Assembly (NCBI GenBank): GCA_023974075.1
Contig: CM043791.1
Coordinates: 5,721,829-5,785,828 of the forward strand
Length of the DNA stretch: 64,000 nucleotides
Direction: 5' to 3'
Origin: Chaenocephalus aceratus
Lineage: Eukaryota > Chordata > Actinopteri > Perciformes > Channichthyidae
This document shows positions 37,617 to 50,404 of this stretch, piece after piece. The notes under the pieces were generated by a model. It worked only from the letters and a program-made list of their open reading frames with translations. It was not told the origin of the DNA and did no database searches. A program made the position numbers and the translations under genes. Positions within the stretch are counted from its first letter, which is position 1; each line of letters begins with the position of its first letter.

Positions 37617-40600
37617 CAACAAGTCCTCCAACTCATACGACCAAATGGGTCGATTGTTTAAGCCCTTATTACGACCAAATATGTCGTTTGTTCAAGCGCT
37701 TAATACGACCTATAATTACGTTTGAAAATTGTCGGCCTCGAGTGCTCCCATTAGCCGCGTTCACACTGCGGTACTTTTCCCACAAAGGTTCATGCGAACT
37801 TAGTTCATGCGAACTCTTTAGTTCGCATGAACTAAGTACAGATCGCGTTCACACCAGAAAAAGTCCCTGGGGGTGGATTAGGCAAATGAAGCCGCTGACG
37901 TCACTTCTTCTTCTTCTGCTTTGGGTTTACTGGCAGGCAGCAAACCACTTCACGGCGTATACTGCCACCCAAAGTCCCCGGCCGGAAGTCCCCGGAGTTG
38001 GGGACTGGCTTCAGTAGAAGCAGCGCCATATAGATATCTCTGAGTAGAAGCTGCTGGGAGTCCCAGCAGCTTCTACTGAAGCCTTCCGAGTAAATCGCCA
38101 GAACGCCGACACCTCCTCATCTCCACCGCTCCCATGTTTTATTTTGTGTTGCCATAAGTTAGTCTCTCTGCGTTTCTGCGCTGGGCTAATGCTAATGCTA
38201 ATAATGCTAATGCGAGGATAATAAAATGGCGGCTTCACAAAACTTGTTGGGAGTTTTACGGGGCGTGGTTTGCAATCCGCCCAGCCAATCAGGAATATAG
38301 CTCTTTTCTCAAAAAAGAGCCGCTCGAAAGTCCCTGCTCTCTAGCAGGGACTTTCGAGGGGGTAAAAAGGTTCGCATTAACTACTTTTAGTACCGGCTCT
38401 TTTTGGTGTGAACGCGATCATGAACTAAGTTCGCATGAACCTTTGTGGGAAAAGTACCGCAGTGTGAACGCGGCTATTGAATGCAAACGTTACAGAGGGT
38501 TGTTTATTCACAAATAACCCTCTCTGTAAAATCCTAAATTGTAGGATAGTTTGGCCATTAAAACGCTTAATGATTAGATTTCTAGCGAGAAGTATATATT
38601 GTACTTTTAGAATCCACGTCCAGTCGATATGTAGGATCTATAGTTTGATAGATATTACGAAGATGATTTGTGTGATTTTGTATATGCGGCAAGCTTCCAT
38701 GTAAAGTTACGGGTTGAAAACAGTATTTCCGGTCTCGCCGTTTTCATAATAAAACCAATGATCAAATGATTTAACAGTGATATATGCACTACTCATCCAC
38801 TAAAAAAACATCAGTTTATCCTAGTTAATTATACGACATTAATTGGTTTAAATTGTGTACAATGCTTTTGTGTTTTTCCCATAGGTTTTTCTCTTTCGAT
38901 TCTGAGAGACACCTTTCTTTTTTCAGAGGTTTTGATAGGCTAAAATCACGCCGCAATGCACGTCGGGATATGGTGTTTATGTGATATGAAATCGGAAAAT
39001 AATAATAATAATAATACTTTATTCCGAGTGTTCTTGCTTTTCTCTTTGAAAGTCATCACATAATGGCATTGTAATACACGGTTCGGCTGCATTAAATATT
39101 ACATATCTGCCCTAGATATGTATTTATAGAGCCCTGATCAGAAGACCTTTTGACAAACTGGAAGAGATGCCGCCAAAACTGAATACGTGACGTGGACCAT
39201 AAATATATCAACAATTAAACAACATCTTCCATTTCTTTTCACACAATACGTCTCCTTGCAGTATCAACACTAATTCGGCTGACTTTTATATTTGATCCAA
39301 TTAGTAGATAGTCTGTATTTACACCATAACGGTGCACAGCTGATAGAAAGGGACTTTTTTGTAGTTTTTAAAGATATTACTGATTTTCTGAACTACCTTT
39401 CCAACTCCTCATGCAGTTGACTGTTACAGGTCTATACAGGTTCATGGTACAATGCATAAGCTTCACATCGAGAGACTGAAACTGTATTTTCCTTTACCGT
39501 TCTGTTTTAAACTCACAATAAAGTGAATAGTCATATTATGTACGATATTATTATGTTTTATTAACTAGACCACTGGTCTAAACCGCACCTCCTAGTGGTT
39601 AAAGCACATTATTGAATTTAGTTGTAGAATAAGTTATATTTGCTGAAAACATTTAAATATTAAGAGTAGCCTACATACAAAATAGGGGTCAATGATAGAA
39701 ATATAGAATGGAAAATATCTAGAAGATACTGTAGTGATCTCTACAATAAAACAGTTTAGTGCAGGACGTCCCAAGATATTAACAGGAGGATGTGCAAAAC
39801 AGACAAACTGATAAGGCTGAATTTTACTCAGGTGTAACTAAAGTCTGATTTAAGGGTTGTTTATATTTCACATCATTAATCAGAATCTGCAAAGTAACAA
39901 AAATAAATGTAGTAGAGTAAAAATACCAGGTTAACCTCTGAATTGTAGTGGAGTAGAACAAAGTAGTACATGCTGCTGTAACAAAAACATTTCCCAACTT
40001 GGGATCAATAAAGTATCTTATCTTAAGATGATCGATGGCTACTGCCATATTTGCTAAATGTGCATCTGAACCTTGACAAGTGCATGTTTCCGGCTTATCA
40101 ATTAACAACAGGAGGGGTCACAGACATAAGTCCAGCTGTCATGTGGTATTAATGCTGCCCATTATTGACACAAGCAATTTCCACCCATGTATTAATTATA
40201 TGTTTTAAATTTGATAACACCAATGTGTTTCGTGTCCCCTAAACCTCCAGGGATGTATACAGTTTAATACTGGCAACTTCTAATTGTACGAAAACGTCTT
40301 TTAAAACTACATTTCCCAGTAGAGACGTGCCATAGAACATGTTGCGAAACACACAATAGCCAGCAAGTGTAATTCTGGGGGGGAGGGCCGGGCTGGACCC
40401 GTCCAAGTCCAGTTCTGGATAGTCTGGCGTGGTTCCATTCCATTTCAAAGAGCTGTGACGCTCAGCGTAACCTTGTCGCACTGCCACTCCAATATCCAAT
40501 CACAGAGCTTGAGGGCTAATCACGGGGTTTGTAAAGCAAGGCAGATGTTGTAGTCCCAAACGATAGCTGGGGATTCTGGGTAGTGTAGTGTCTTCGGAAA

Positions 40601-41204
40601 CTCTGTAGTGTCTAAACTCCGAAAAAACTATTTGTTTCTCCGAATCGAAGGTTAAAAACACAAAAGCATTGTACACAAATTAAACCAACCAATATTGTGT
40701 AATTAACAAGGATAAACTGATGTTTTTTAGTGGATGAGTAATGGAGATATCACTGCGTAATCATTTGACAGTGTGGGGAATACTTCCGGTTTTATTATGA
40801 AAACTTCGAGACCGGAAATACTGTTTTCACCCACGCTAACTTAACATGGAAGTTGCCCCATATACAGTACACGTTCTCCTGGCGAGACCTCAAATCATCT
40901 TCGTATATCTATCAAACTGTAGATCCTACACATCCACTGGACGTGGATTATAAAAGTACAATATACACTTCTCGCTAGAAATCTAATAAAAAAGCATTTT
41001 AATGGCCAAACTATTCCACAATTTAGGATTTTCCAGAGAGGGTTATTTGTGAATAAACGACCCTCCGGAGCGTTTGCAATCGACAGGAGCATGTTGTTTC
41101 TTACACGACCACTAGAGGGGCTACACTTTAAAACGTGACTCTGGGTCGTATTTAGCTGCTGAACAATCGACCTATATGGTCGTTTTTTGTAGGAGGACAG
41201 GCTG
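37617..41204. mobile_element. Element X, copy 2 (full, carrying a MITE)
   Basis: A perfect 8-bp TSD TTTATTTA at 37609-37616 and 41205-41212. The ends are CAACAAGTCCTCCAAC and, inverted, CAGCCTGTCCTCCTAC, followed by ACGACCAAATGGGTCGATTG-like sequence on both sides. The inverted homology extends about 600 bp inward. Without the MITE at 37753-38475 the element is ~2.86 kb, collinear with copy 3 at high identity. There is no transposase; the interior includes a LINE-like tail (about 39988-40025). The TSD length suggests hAT, but the TIR is not one I recognise. Confidence 0.88.
37753..38475. mobile_element. PIF/Harbinger-like MITE, copy 2
   Basis: TIR AGCCGCGTTCACACTGCGGT, TSD ATT (37750-37752 and 38476-38478). 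The empty site is visible in X copy 3 (about 44673-44690), which confirms the boundaries. Confidence 0.93.
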
Positions 41205-41212
41205 TTTATTTA

Positions 41213-41614
41213 AAATGTTTAGTTCATAATATGAATCCATAAAGTAACTAGTAACTCATATTGCCATGTGGGCTGCCAAACTGCAGAGAAGTAGAAGTAT
41301 ACAATTATTATATAAAAAGCATACAATTAAAATACTCAAGTGGAGTAAAAGGACCCCAAAAATGCCACCCCGTCACTCCCCCTTCCCACCCATCCTGCCA
41401 TTTCACAGAAAATCCTACCTGATGTGTGTTAGCAATCGTCTGACTTCATCTATCTATTATATTATATATTATTTATATTATAGCATAACAATTTATCCAC
41501 ATAAAATACATTCATACCTTTTTTCCACATAACATTTCATCTGTTTAAGCTGAATTGCGATTAACTCCTAATAATCTACAATTGCACCAAGGTGTGCGTA
41601 TATGTACAATCATC
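41213..41614. other. No gene recognised
   Basis: AT-rich sequence between X copy 2 and the next hAT. Confidence 0.5.
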
Positions 41615-41622
41615 ATTTACAT

Positions 41623-42548
41623 CAGGGGGTGGGGAACCTCCGGCCTCCGGGCCGTATACGGCCCGCGAGACAATTTGGTAATTTATAAACACACGCAAAA
41701 AATAAAAAAATGAAAGAAATCTAGACCGCAAACAAATTAAACAAGCGAGTGCCTGTTTTTCCTGGCCAAGGTCAGTGTCCTTGAACACAACACGAGCCAA
41801 ACGTGTCATCACGTGGTATATGTCTCGACTGACAGGGGTGCAGTTCTGACGGAGAGCACCAGAACGCCACTCCAGCACTTCAGAAATTGCAGTACCGATA
41901 AGTCCATACACATGCCGCAGTTTCTGCGTGTCTGTGTCTTTAGTTGAAAGCCCAGTGGCGATCTGCTCATCTGTCATACTGATCAGACAGTCAATAACTG
42001 TGTTGTTATCATTAGCATCTGGTTAGCTAGCTATGCTAACGAATATAAGAAGCTTTTTCTACAACCAGTGAGGTAAAGGCACATCTTTATATGATCATTA
42101 TAGTTATAAAAAAAATAAGAGAATAAAGTAAACAGGGTATAAAATACTATATGACAGTTATTAATAAAGAAGAATACAGTTTGAAAGGGGAGTGATTTGT
42201 CAAATATCCATAAATTAAAAGAAAATCTGCTTACAGTTGTGTTTGGGTGTTGAGAGATGTGTCCAGGGATCTCCTAATGTTGCTCTCAAAGTGCACCAGA
42301 TTGATGCTTTTAACTTCAACATTTAAAAAAAAATCTTCCCAGGGGAGCACGCCACACCCTGCACGTGCATGCATACGCGAGTCATGGTGAGATATCTGGA
42401 TTAAGAGGTTGCTTTTTCTTTGCACAGAATGAAATGAATGGGCTGTGATTTTAGTTTTTTTAAGCGGAGGTCAATAACTTGTACGGCCCTCTGAGGATAT
42501 TGTAAAAATTGAAATGGCCCTTGAGAGGAAAAAGGTTCCCCACCCCTG
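41623..42548. mobile_element. Non-autonomous hAT (CAGGGGTGGGGAACC)
   Basis: The left end is CAGGGGGTGGGGAACCTCCG and the inverted right end CAGGGGTGGGGAACCTTTTT. The perfect TSD ATTTACAT lies at 41615-41622 and 42549-42556, with TA at positions 4-5 (Buster-type). A minus-strand frame (41977-41576) gives RHVYGLIGTAISEVLEWRSG..., which may be transposase debris but shows no clear domain. Confidence 0.93.
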
Positions 42549-42820
42549 ATTTACATGAATGATATTACCCTATCAGCAGCTCTTTGAATAGCCTCTAATG
42601 TTTCCCCCTTAGCCTTATTAGCAGAAGCGATTGACAGCTCTGAGATTAGTAGGTCAGTTAAACATGCAAAAACATATCGCTAAATAAAAAGATAAAACAC
42701 TGGCATGTAATTTACGTTAGAATAAATAGAATGGTTTTGAATACTAGATGAGAGTAAAATCTACGTCACTTTACAGCCCCGCCCACTTTTGGGGAACCAA
42801 CGCTGTCATTTGAACGGCGA

Positions 42821-43405
42821 TCAAGCCTGAAGCCACAGAGCTCTTCTTTGACTGTCCTTTCTTCTTAGAGGAAGTACAGAAACACGTAACTCTGGATTTG
42901 TCTTAATGTTTGAGGTGCAATAAACGACACAGCAGCTTTTTGGCATGTTAAAACTATTATTTTCTGCCTCGCTCAAGAGAGTAAGAGCTAGCGAAATTAC
43001 AGCCTCGTCTACTGATTTTAATTTAACCATATATTGAGCCCGATTCTCAATTTCAAATGTGTCCTCTAAAATGATATTATGGGGGGGGGGGGCGGCTAGT
43101 GGAGTACTTCGTGACCACAGAGTGTGAACGTTGTGATCAGCTGTTTTAGCGCAGTTCTCCAGTGATGGGGGGAGTCTCCCTCCGCAGCCGGTTGGCGTAG
43201 TTTTGGCACAAGTTCCGTTGTACAGACCGACGTTAACAGCAGCCCTGTCTGTGCACACGGAGACCGACTCTGTCGTCCGGTGATCTAACCGCCTTCTGGA
43301 AAAACTTCACAAGTACGTCGGTACGCAAATGCGCTTTGTGACACAAGTGACGGTATGCATTTCAGATTACGCACATAACCTGCGTACCAGTTATGTGCAC
43401 CCCTG
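42821..43405 (-). pseudogene. THAP-domain ORF start with transposon-like terminus
   Basis: The minus-strand ATG at 42946-42944 starts MPKSCCVVYCTSN, then NPELRVSVLP and DSQRRALWLQA, stopping at about 42821. The Met-Pro-x-x-C-x3-C opening, the Pro and the final Trp are the front of a THAP (C2CH) DNA-binding domain, found in P-element-type transposases and host THAP proteins. Only ~41 codons remain. Upstream, the minus strand at 43405 begins CAGGGGTGCACATAACTGG, which resembles a transposon end; a partner end is not seen. It is probably a deleted THAP-bearing DNA transposon. Confidence 0.6.
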
Positions 43406-43719
43406 TACTACAGCAAAAAGTATTCTCCGTCGGGACTTCCTGTAACAACACCACGCCGTTATCAAAGATGTTCTATTGAGAAGACGATCACTACGTGACA
43501 AAAGTTTTCAAAAACCGTGGCTACTGAAATCAATCTTACTAACTGCTGTCTGTGCAATTTACTCCGCGAGTTGGCAGACTTTATTTTGCTTACTTTAACA
43601 TCATTTTTCATGGTGGGGCTAAGACATTTCTTGGTATGGGTGTAGCCTACCCCAGCCATACCCTGGCGCTGCCACTGGTGGCACGTATGGGGCGGGCCAT
43701 TCTGCACATGCGTTAAATG

Positions 43720-43792
43720 CGTTAAATATTTTAACGCAATTAATTCAAAAAATTAATTACTGCCGTTAACGCGATAATTTTTGACAGCACTA
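43720..43792. repeat. hAT terminus (TAGTGCTGTCAAAAATTATC)
   Basis: The minus-strand end TAGTGCTGTCAAAAATTATC followed by GCGTTAACGGCAGTAATTAA is a common teleost hAT terminus. The left end is missing. Confidence 0.6.
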
Positions 43793-44544
43793 ATATATAT
43801 TATACAGTGGGGCAACAAGTATTTAGTCAGCCACCAATTGTGCAAGTTCTCCCACTTAAAAAGATGAGAGAGGCCTGTAATTTTCATCCTAGGTACACTT
43901 CAACTATGAGAGACAGAATGGGGGGAAAGAATCCAGGAAATCACATTGTAGGATTTTTAATGAATTAATTGGTAAATTCCTCGGTAAAATAAGTATTTGG
44001 TCACCTACAAACAAACAAGATTTCTGGCTCTCACAGACCTGTAACTTCTTCTTTAAGAGCCTCCTCTGTCCTCCACTCGTTAACTGTATTAATGGCACCT
44101 GTTTGAACTCGTTATCAGTATAAAAGACACCTGTCCACAACCTCAATACAGTCACACTCCAAACTCCACTATGGCCAAGACCAAAGAGCTGTCAAAGGAC
44201 ACCAGAAACAAAATTGTAGACCTGCACCAGGCTGGGAAGACTGCATCTGCAATAGGTAAGCAGCTTGGTGTGAAGAAATCAACTGTGGGAGCAATTATTA
44301 GAAAATGGAAGACATACAAGACCACTGATAATCTCCCTCGATCTGGGCTCCACGCAAGATCTCACCCCGTGGGGTCAAAATGATCACAAGTACGGTGAGC
44401 AAAAATCCCAGAACCACACGGGGGGACCTAGTCAATGACCTGTAGAGAGCTGGGACCAAAGTAACAAAGGCTACCATCAGTAACACACTACGCCGCCAGG
44501 GACTCAAATCCTGCAGTGCCAGACGTGTCCCCTTGCTTAAGCCA

Positions 44545-47445
44545 CAACAAGTCCTCCAACTCATACGACCAAATGGGTCGATTGTTTTAAGCCCTTATTA
44601 CGACCAAATATGTCGTTTGTTCAAGCGCTTAATACGACCTATAATTACGTTTTTAAATTGTCGGCCTCGAGTGCTCCTGTTGAATGCAAACGTTACAGAG
44701 GGTTGTTTATTCACAAATAACCCTCTCTGTAAAATCCTAAATTGTAGGATAGTTTGGCCATTAAAACGCTTTATGATTAGATTTCTAGCGAGAAGTATAT
44801 ATTGTACTTTTAGAATCCACGTCCAGTCGATATGTAGGATCTATAGTTTGATAGATATTACGAAGATGATTTGAGGTTCGTCAGGAGAACGTGTATATGC
44901 AGCAAGCTTCCATGTAAAGTTACGGGTTGAAAACAGTATTTCCGGTCTCGACGTTTTCATAATAAAACCAATGATCAAATGATTTAACAATGATATCTGC
45001 ACTACTCATCCATTAAAAAAAACATCAGTTTATCCTAGTTAATTATACGACATTAATTGGTTTAAATTGTGTACAATGCTTTTGTGTTTTTCCCATAGGT
45101 TTTTCTCTTTCGATTCCTGAGAGACACATTTCTTTTTTCAGAGGTTTTGATAGGCTAAAATCACGCCGCAATGCACGTCGGGATATGGTGTTTATGTGAT
45201 ATGAAATCGGAAAACATTAAAAATAATAATAATAATACTTTATTCCGAGTGTTCTTGCTTTTCTCTTTGAAGGTCATCACATAACGGCATTGTAATACAC
45301 GGTTCGGCTGCATTAAATATTACATATCTGCCCTAGATATGTATTTATAGAGCCCTGATCAGAAGACCTTTTGACAAACTGGAAGAGATGCCGCCAAAAC
45401 TGAATACGTGACGTGAACCATAAATATATCAACAATTAAACAACATCTTCCATTTCTTTCACACAATACGTCTCCTTGCAGTATCAACACTAATTCGGCT
45501 GACTTTTATATTTGATCCAATTAGTAGATAGTCTGTATTTACACCATAACGGTGCACAGCTGAGAGAAAGGGACTTTTTTGTAGTTTTTAAAGATATTAC
45601 TGATTTTCTGAACTACCTTTCCAACTCCTCATGCAGTTGACTGTTACAGGTCTATACAGGTTCATGGTACAATGCATAAGCTTCACATCGAGAGACTGAA
45701 ACAGTATTTTCCTTTACCGTTCTGTTTTAAAACTCACAATAAAGTGAATAGTTCATATTATGTACGATATTATTATGTTTTATTAACTAGACCACTGGTC
45801 TAAACCGCACCTCCTAGTGGTTAAAGCACGTTATTGAATTTAGTTGTTGAATAAGTTATATTTATTTAGTTATTGATGAAAACATTTAAATATTAAGAGT
45901 AGCCTACATACAAAATAGGGGTCAATGATAGAAATATAGAATGGAAAATATCTAGAAGATACTGTAGTGATCTCTACAATAAAACAGTTTAGTGCAGGAC
46001 GTCCCAAGATATTAACAGGAGGATGTGCAAAACAGACAAACTGATAAGGCTGAATTTTACTCAGGTGTAACTAAAGTCTGATTTAAGGGTTGTTTATATT
46101 TCACATCATTAATCAGAATCTGCAAAGTAACAAAAATAAATGTAGTAGAGTAAAAATACCAGGTTAACCTCTGAATTGTAGTGGAGTAGAACAAAGTAGT
46201 ACATGCTGCTGTAACAAAAACATTTCCCAACTTGGGATCAATAAAGTATCTTATCTTAAGATGATCGATGGCTACTGCCATATTTGCTAAATGTGCATCT
46301 GAATCTTGACAAGTGCATGTTTCAGGCTTATCAATTAACAACAGGAGGGGTCACAGACATAAGTCCAGCTGTCATGTGGTATTAATGCTGCCCATTATGG
46401 ACACAAGCAATTTTCACCCATGTATTAATTATATGTTTTAAATGTGATAACACCAATGTGTTTCGTGTCCCCTAAACCTCCAGGGATGTATACAGTTTAA
46501 TACTGGCAACTTCTAATTGTGGGAAATACGAAAACGTCTTTTTAAAACTACATTCCCAGTAGAGACGTGCCATAGAACATGTTGCGAAACACACAATAGG
46601 CAGCAAGTGTAATTCTGGGGGGGAGGGCCGGGCTGGACCCGTCCAAGTCCAGTTTTGGATAGTCTGGTGTGGTTCCATTCCATTTCAAAGAGCTTTGACG
46701 CTCAGCGTAACCTTGTCACACTGCCACTCCAATATCCAATCACAGAGCTTGAGGGCTAATCACGGGGTTTGTAAAGCAAGGCAGATGTTGTAGTCCCAAA
46801 CGATAGCTGGGGATTCTGGGTAGTGTAGTGTCTTCGGAAACTCTGTCGTGTCTAAACTCCGAAAAAAACAATTAGTTTCTCCGAATCGAAGGTTAAAAAC
46901 ACAAAAGCATTGTACACAATTTAAACCAATCAATATTGTGTAATTAACAAGGATAAACTGATGTTTTTTAGTGGATGAGTAATGGAGATATCACTGCGTA
47001 ATCATTTGACAGTGTGGGGAATACTTCCGGTTTTATTATGAAAACTTCGAGACCGGAAATACTGTTTTCACCCACGCTAACTTTACATGGAAGCTGCCCC
47101 ATATACAGTACACGTTCTCCTGGCGAGACCTCAAATCATCTTCGTATATCTATCAAACTGTAGATCCTACACATCCACTGGACGTGGATTATAAAAGTAC
47201 AATATACACTTCTCGCTAGAAATCTAATAAAAAAGCATTTTAATGGCCAAACTATTCCACAATTTAGGATTTTCCAGAGAGGGTTATTTGTGAATAAACG
47301 ACCCTCCGGAGCGTTTGCAATCGACAGGAGCATGTTGTTTCTTACACGACCACTAGAGGCGCTACACTTTAAAACGTGTCTCTGGGTCGTATTTAGCTGC
47401 TGAACAATCGACCTATATGGTCGTTTTTTGTAGGAGGACAGGCTG
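44545..47445. mobile_element. Element X, copy 3 (full, MITE-free)
   Basis: 2,901 bp with a perfect 8-bp TSD TTAAGCCA at 44537-44544 and 47446-47453. Ends CAACAAGTCCTCCAAC and, inverted, CAGCCTGTCCTCCTAC. It is inserted in the Tc1 transposase. Inverted homology from both ends covers roughly 600 bp (for example GATTTCTAGCGAGAAG and CAGTATTTCCGGTCTCG occur on both sides). It has no coding capacity beyond chance ORFs. Confidence 0.92.
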
Positions 47446-47498
47446 TTAAGCCAGTACATGTCCAGGCCCGTCTGAAGTTTTCTAAAGAGCATTTAGAT

Positions 47499-49152
47499 CA
47501 GGGATGGGCAAATGACGGCCCGCGGGCCGCATGCGGCCCCCACCTCCTCTTTTTGCGGCCCTCAGATTAATTTCTAAACAACGTAATTAATAATAAAAAA
47601 AAAATTCAATTTTTTTTCTTTTATTAATTACTTGTAGTACTGTACTTGTAGTACTGATACCGTCCACTAGACTCCTAGTTACGTCGCGAGCTGCGTAGAT
47701 GATTTCAAATACCGCGAAATAATCTGTGACGCATTTGTGTGTATTGTGTTTTGTTTCCCGGGGAAACCCTCACAGGAAACACCGGCTGTTGTTATGCCTG
47801 CTGTGACGTTAAGTTGCCTCTTGTAATTATGCCTTTACAAGCTTACAAGTTGTTTTTATCATCTGAATTTGGCGAAACAAGTTTAATATTCTTAAAACCA
47901 AGACTTTGTTTATTTGAAATCAGATGAAAACAAACTGTCACGGACCCTGTCGTGTTATCTATGATAACTACGGTTTTTCATTCATAATTTCAGCGGGAGG
48001 GAGGGGGAGTGGTGCTGAGGAACAGCAGAGTGCGGGCTGACGGGTGTCTGTGTTGACATTCCCCTTATTGTGGAATAAGGGGAATGCAGAGACAGGCTAC
48101 AAGTGTTTTAGGTTCAAGTTAGACAACTAATGTCTGGGTTACGGTACGTCCACACAGCAGCTTTAGACAAATCTTCCACCGCTTCCAATGCTTCTCTGCC
48201 CATTGACTTTGAATGGGGATGACGTCACTTTGCCTCGCTTTTCGCCGAACTGCATTGTGGGGGAGCGAAGCGAAGATTTCCAGGATTTCCAGGATTCAAA
48301 AGTTGAGCAATGTTCAACTTTTGAAGCTGAGCTGGAAGCGTCAGCCAATCAAACACGTTTATGCAAATCTGACAGTAGAAGATTTGCATAAACGCCAATC
48401 AAACCGCGTGTATGCAGGGAGAGCCAGACCGCAGTTCATTTCCTCATATTCCAAACGAGAAATTACGGTAGCAAATCACCCGGTTCTTTACGACCAGAAC
48501 TATTAACGGGATACAAACCGGAGGAACCAGGCATGGAGGGAGGTGGCAGAGACAGTGGGTGAAACTGGTAGGTTTTCGCCTGTTTGGGGAGTTTATATAT
48601 ATATATATATATATTGCTCGCATAAAATCCCCGGGGTTTTATGCTTTGTATGTCGGGGGCGGGAGATTCATGTGATTGGTTGTTGGTCGCATTGCTCGCA
48701 AAAAATCCCCAAGCTGTCAGACACGCCCAGCTCCAAGATTTTCGAAAAGCTGCTGTGTGGACGTACCGTTAGTGTTCATGACTTCATGTGTATGTCATCT
48801 AATGGTTCATCTCAATACACACACATTTTCCGTGCTTTCCAATAGTTTAAAATAGATTTATTCCACTGTTTAATAACCTGTTCAATAAAAACATGCCACT
48901 TGTATAAATGAAATAACATTTCTGTGAACTGATATTTGTTTAGTGAGCTTATTAGAGAATGTTCCCATTTTTTGGGGATGTTCCCTTTGATTTTAAAATG
49001 TCAATGAAGATGTCAGACTTAGTATAATTGTTAATAATTACATACAACACATGGAATTTTTGTGTGTGTGGGTTCCAAGTGAATCTGCGGCCCCCTGGTG
49101 GCCAGTACATCAATGATGTGGCCCCCACCACCATCAAAGTTGCCCATCCCTG
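47499..49152. mobile_element. Non-autonomous hAT (CAGGGATGGGCAA)
   Basis: The termini CAGGGATGGGCAAATG and, inverted, CAGGGATGGGCAACTT have a perfect TSD ATTTAGAT (47491-47498 and 49153-49160) with TA at positions 4-5. GCGGCC-rich subterminal sequence occurs on both sides. It is inserted in the same Tc1 transposase and itself carries the MITE at 48142-48768. Confidence 0.95.
48142..48768. mobile_element. PIF/Harbinger-like MITE with TTA TSD
   Basis: TIR CGGTACGTCCACACAGCAGC is perfect at both ends; TSD TTA (48139-48141 and 48769-48771). A (TA)n run lies at about 48594-48614. A third-order insertion (MITE in hAT in Tc1). Confidence 0.92.
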
Positions 49153-49996
49153 ATTTAGATGATCCAGAAGAGGATTGGGAGAATGTCATATGGTCAGATG
49201 AAACGAAAATAGAACTTTTTGGTAAAAACTCAAATAGACGTGTTTAGAGGAGAAAGAATGCTGAGTTGCATCCAAAGAACACCATACTGTGAAACATGGG
49301 GGTGAACACATCATCATGCTTTGGGGCTGTTTTTCTGCAAAGGGACCAGGACGACTGATCCGTGTAAAGGAAAGAATGAATGGGGCCATGTATCGTGATA
49401 TTTTGAGTGACAACCTCCTTCCATCAGCAAGGGCATTGAAGATAAAACGTGGCTGGGTCTTTCAGCATGACAATGATCCCAAACACACCGCCCGGGCAAC
49501 AAAGAAGTGGCTTCGTAAGAAGCATTTCAAGGTCCTGGAGTGGCCTAGCCAGTCTCCAGATCTCAACCCCATAGAAAATCTTTGGAGGGAGTTGAAAGTC
49601 CGTGTTGCTCAGCGACAGCCCCAAAACATCACTGCTCTAGAGGAGATCTGCATTGAGGAATGGGCCAAAATACCAGCAACAGTGTGTGAAAACCTTGTGA
49701 AGACTTACAGAAAACGTTTGACCTCTGTCATTGCCAACAAAGGGTATATAACAAAGTATTGAGATGAACTTTTGTTATTGACCAAATACTTATTTTCCAC
49801 CATAATTTTAAAATCAGACAATGTGATTTTCTGGATTTTTTTTTTTTCTGGATTTTCTTTCTGGATTTTTTTTTTCTCATTTTGTCTCTCATAGTTGAGG
49901 TATACCTAGGATGGAAATTACAGGCCTCTCTTATCTTTTTAAGTGGGAGAACTTGCACAATTGGTGGCTGACTAAATACTTTTTTGCCTCACTGTA

Positions 49997-50404
49997 CATA
50001 TATACATACACCTATACACACAAATATATATGTATATAAATACAGACACACATCTATAATACGTACAACCCATACTACGAAGCATACAACTTGTAAAAAC
50101 AGCCTGCACATTTTTTATAGTTAGCTAAGATAATATACCTGGTTATTTAGCTACAATTATCTAAAATACACTTGGTTATAAAGTTGATTGTACTACATCA
50201 GCATGTTTAAGCTCGGAACGTATAAGAGGACGGCTGGTCTCACGTCAGGGAATGCATGACTGCTGGATTGTTGTGCTAATCTGTTTAATTATCATGTTCA
50301 ATTTAGCTTACCCTCGACTGGGAATGCCGCTGTCACACAGGTCAACCGGTATATTTTCTACTCTTTCCCCCGTTATTTTTCCATTGTTTAAACGATTATT
50401 TTCA
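49997..50404. other. No gene recognised
   Basis: AT-rich sequence, unassigned. Confidence 0.5.

Larger units (their letters stand above)
44171..49762 (+). pseudogene. Tc1-like DD34E transposase in three pieces
   Basis: Piece 1 (44171-44544): [20 protein letters not shown] with paired-like HTH ([20 protein letters not shown]). A frameshift near 44355 and a stop near 44445 are followed by SNTLRRQGLKSCSARR. Piece 2 (47454-47498) is a short stretch (ARLKFSKEH). Piece 3 (49161-49762): VIWSDETKIELF (first Asp), a stop in RRV*RRKNAE and a frameshift near 49285. Then come [18 protein letters not shown] (second Asp) and [17 protein letters not shown] (Glu), ending at TGA after ITKY. All three catalytic residues are present but several lesions and two insertions inactivate it. 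Confidence 0.92.
43805..49994 (+). mobile_element. Tc1/mariner element, second lineage, opened by two hAT-type insertions
   Basis: TIRs starting CAGTGGGGCAACAAGTATTT and, inverted, CAGTGAGGCAAAAAAGTATT are flanked by TA (43803-43804 and 49995-49996). Only ~1.6 kb is Tc1. Element X copy 3 and a 1.65-kb hAT make up the rest. This lineage differs in TIR and transposase from the 17103 element. Confidence 0.95.

Noticed and set aside
39824..40108. 94-codon minus ORF, repeated almost identically at 46057-46341
   Set aside because: Duplicated because element X is duplicated; it spans a LINE 3' tail and has no protein-like motif.
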